Source of the DNA: Jeotgalicoccus sp036782755
Lineage (GTDB): Bacteria; Bacillota; Bacilli; Staphylococcales; Salinicoccaceae
Length of the DNA: 6,809 nucleotides
Assembly (NCBI GenBank): GCA_036782755.1
Contig: DAIPYL010000068.1
Coordinates: forward strand, 1 to 6,809
Reading direction: 5' to 3'
The translations under genes and the position numbers were made by a program. Below, in pieces: positions 6,303 through 6,809 of the stretch. The notes beneath the pieces are model-generated. The model did not search any database. It worked only from the letters and a program-made list of their open reading frames with translations, and had not been told where the DNA came from. Each line of letters starts with the position of its first letter. The stretch's first letter is position 1.

Positions 6303-6310
6303 AAAGGAGG
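6303..6310 (+). promoter_or_regulatory. Strong ribosome binding site of queF
   Basis: AAAGGAGG lies nine bases before the queF ATG and fixes the start. Together with the preceding TTT it is partly complementary to the 3' P1 strand and A-rich tail of the riboswitch (6242-6255), so it could also be involved in control of translation. Confidence 0.85.
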
Positions 6311-6319
6311 ATTTTTATC

Positions 6320-6808
6320 ATGAGTGAAGATTATTCAAAAGATTTAAGTTTACTTGGAAACCAGAACGTGGAATATAAATTTGATTACAATCCGGAAATA
6401 CTGGAAACATTTGAAAACGGTCATATCGGCCGCGATTATTTTGTTAAATTCAACTGCCCGGAATTTACAACACTGTGCCCGATGACGGGACAGCCCGACT
6501 TCGCAACAATTTACATCAGCTACATTCCGGATGTAAAGATGGTTGAGAGTAAAGCTTTAAAATTATACTTATTCAGTTTCCGTAATCACGGCGGATTCCA
6601 TGAAAACAGCATCAATATGATTGTTGATGATCTCGTTGAATTAATGGATCCGAGATACATCGAAGTATGGGGCAAGTTCACACCGCGCGGCGGGATTTCA
6701 ATTGACCCTTACGTGAACTACGGCAGACCGGGAACTAAGTACGAAGCGATGGCAGATCACCGTATGATGAACCATGACATGTACCCGGAAAAGATAGACA
6801 ACAGATAA
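6320..6808 (+). CDS. queF: NADPH-dependent 7-cyano-7-deazaguanine reductase QueF (preQ0 to preQ1)
   Basis: QueF reduces the nitrile of preQ0 to the aminomethyl group of preQ1, using two NADPH, in queuosine tRNA modification. It is a cytosolic tunnelling-fold enzyme. The 162 residues match the unimodular (short) QueF type of Bacillus. Visible are the nucleophile Cys53 in LCPMTGQPDF (52-61), proton donor Asp60, the QueF signature from Glu76 to His90 (ESKALKLYLFSFRNH) for NADPH binding, substrate-binding Glu95 in GFHE, and the conserved C-terminal half with VWGKFTPRGGISIDPY (116-131) and the terminal MYPEKIDNR. The gene is complete, ending in TAA at 6806-6808. It is preceded by a preQ1 riboswitch, so product levels set its expression. 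One oddity: Ser97 replaces the cysteine (Cys99 in B. subtilis) that forms a protective disulfide with the catalytic cysteine. No other queuosine gene is in the window; queC, queD and queE are expected elsewhere. Confidence 0.97.
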   Translation: MSEDYSKDLSLLGNQNVEYKFDYNPEILETFENGHIGRDYFVKFNCPEFTTLCPMTGQPDFATIYISYIPDVKMVESKALKLYLFSFRNHGGFHENSINMIVDDLVELMDPRYIEVWGKFTPRGGISIDPYVNYGRPGTKYEAMADHRMMNHDMYPEKIDNR

Positions 6809-6809
6809 C

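Overview
The window looks like ordinary chromosome from a low-to-moderate-GC Firmicute of the order Bacillales, most plausibly a member of the Staphylococcaceae such as Jeotgalicoccus, Salinicoccus or Macrococcus. The reasons are the AAGGAGG-type ribosome binding sites, the short intergenic gaps with hairpin-plus-T-run terminators, and close resemblance of the RocA and QueF proteins to the Bacillus/Staphylococcus versions. The genus is inferred from recall of the protein families; no search was run. No mobile element, CRISPR array, tRNA or rRNA gene was seen.

Positions 96-4879 hold four minus-strand genes read right to left: a GNAT acetyltransferase (4256-4879), an M20D amidohydrolase (3041-4216), an AbgA-like M20D amidohydrolase (1756-3039, one base after the previous stop) and rocA, the glutamate-semialdehyde dehydrogenase (96-1637). 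The first three form a tight unit. rocA follows after 118 bases, has its own candidate promoter, and ends in a strong 14-bp hairpin terminator at 42-83. Together they suggest use of acylated amino acids or amino-acid conjugates: the M20 enzymes would free amino acids (glutamate, for an AbgA-like enzyme) and RocA makes glutamate from proline/arginine-derived pyrroline-5-carboxylate.

Positions 4962-5177 encode a 71-residue acidic protein of unknown function on the plus strand, divergent from the acetyltransferase. Its stop codon lies in the loop of its own terminator. That terminator's T-run touches the stop codon of a convergent alpha/beta hydrolase/esterase gene (5192-6100, minus).

Positions 6101-6319 are a divergent regulatory region. 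On the plus strand it holds a good sigma-A-type promoter, a textbook class I preQ1 riboswitch, a rho-independent terminator and a strong ribosome binding site. These lead into a complete queF gene (6320-6808) for the last preQ1-forming step of queuosine synthesis. This is the best-supported regulatory story in the window: queF controlled by the product of its own enzyme. The QueF protein has serine where B. subtilis QueF has the cysteine of its protective disulfide.

No convincing previously undescribed system was found. The points most worth a second look are the acetyltransferase-plus-two-deacylases cluster, the unknown small protein, and the details of the riboswitch and QueF.
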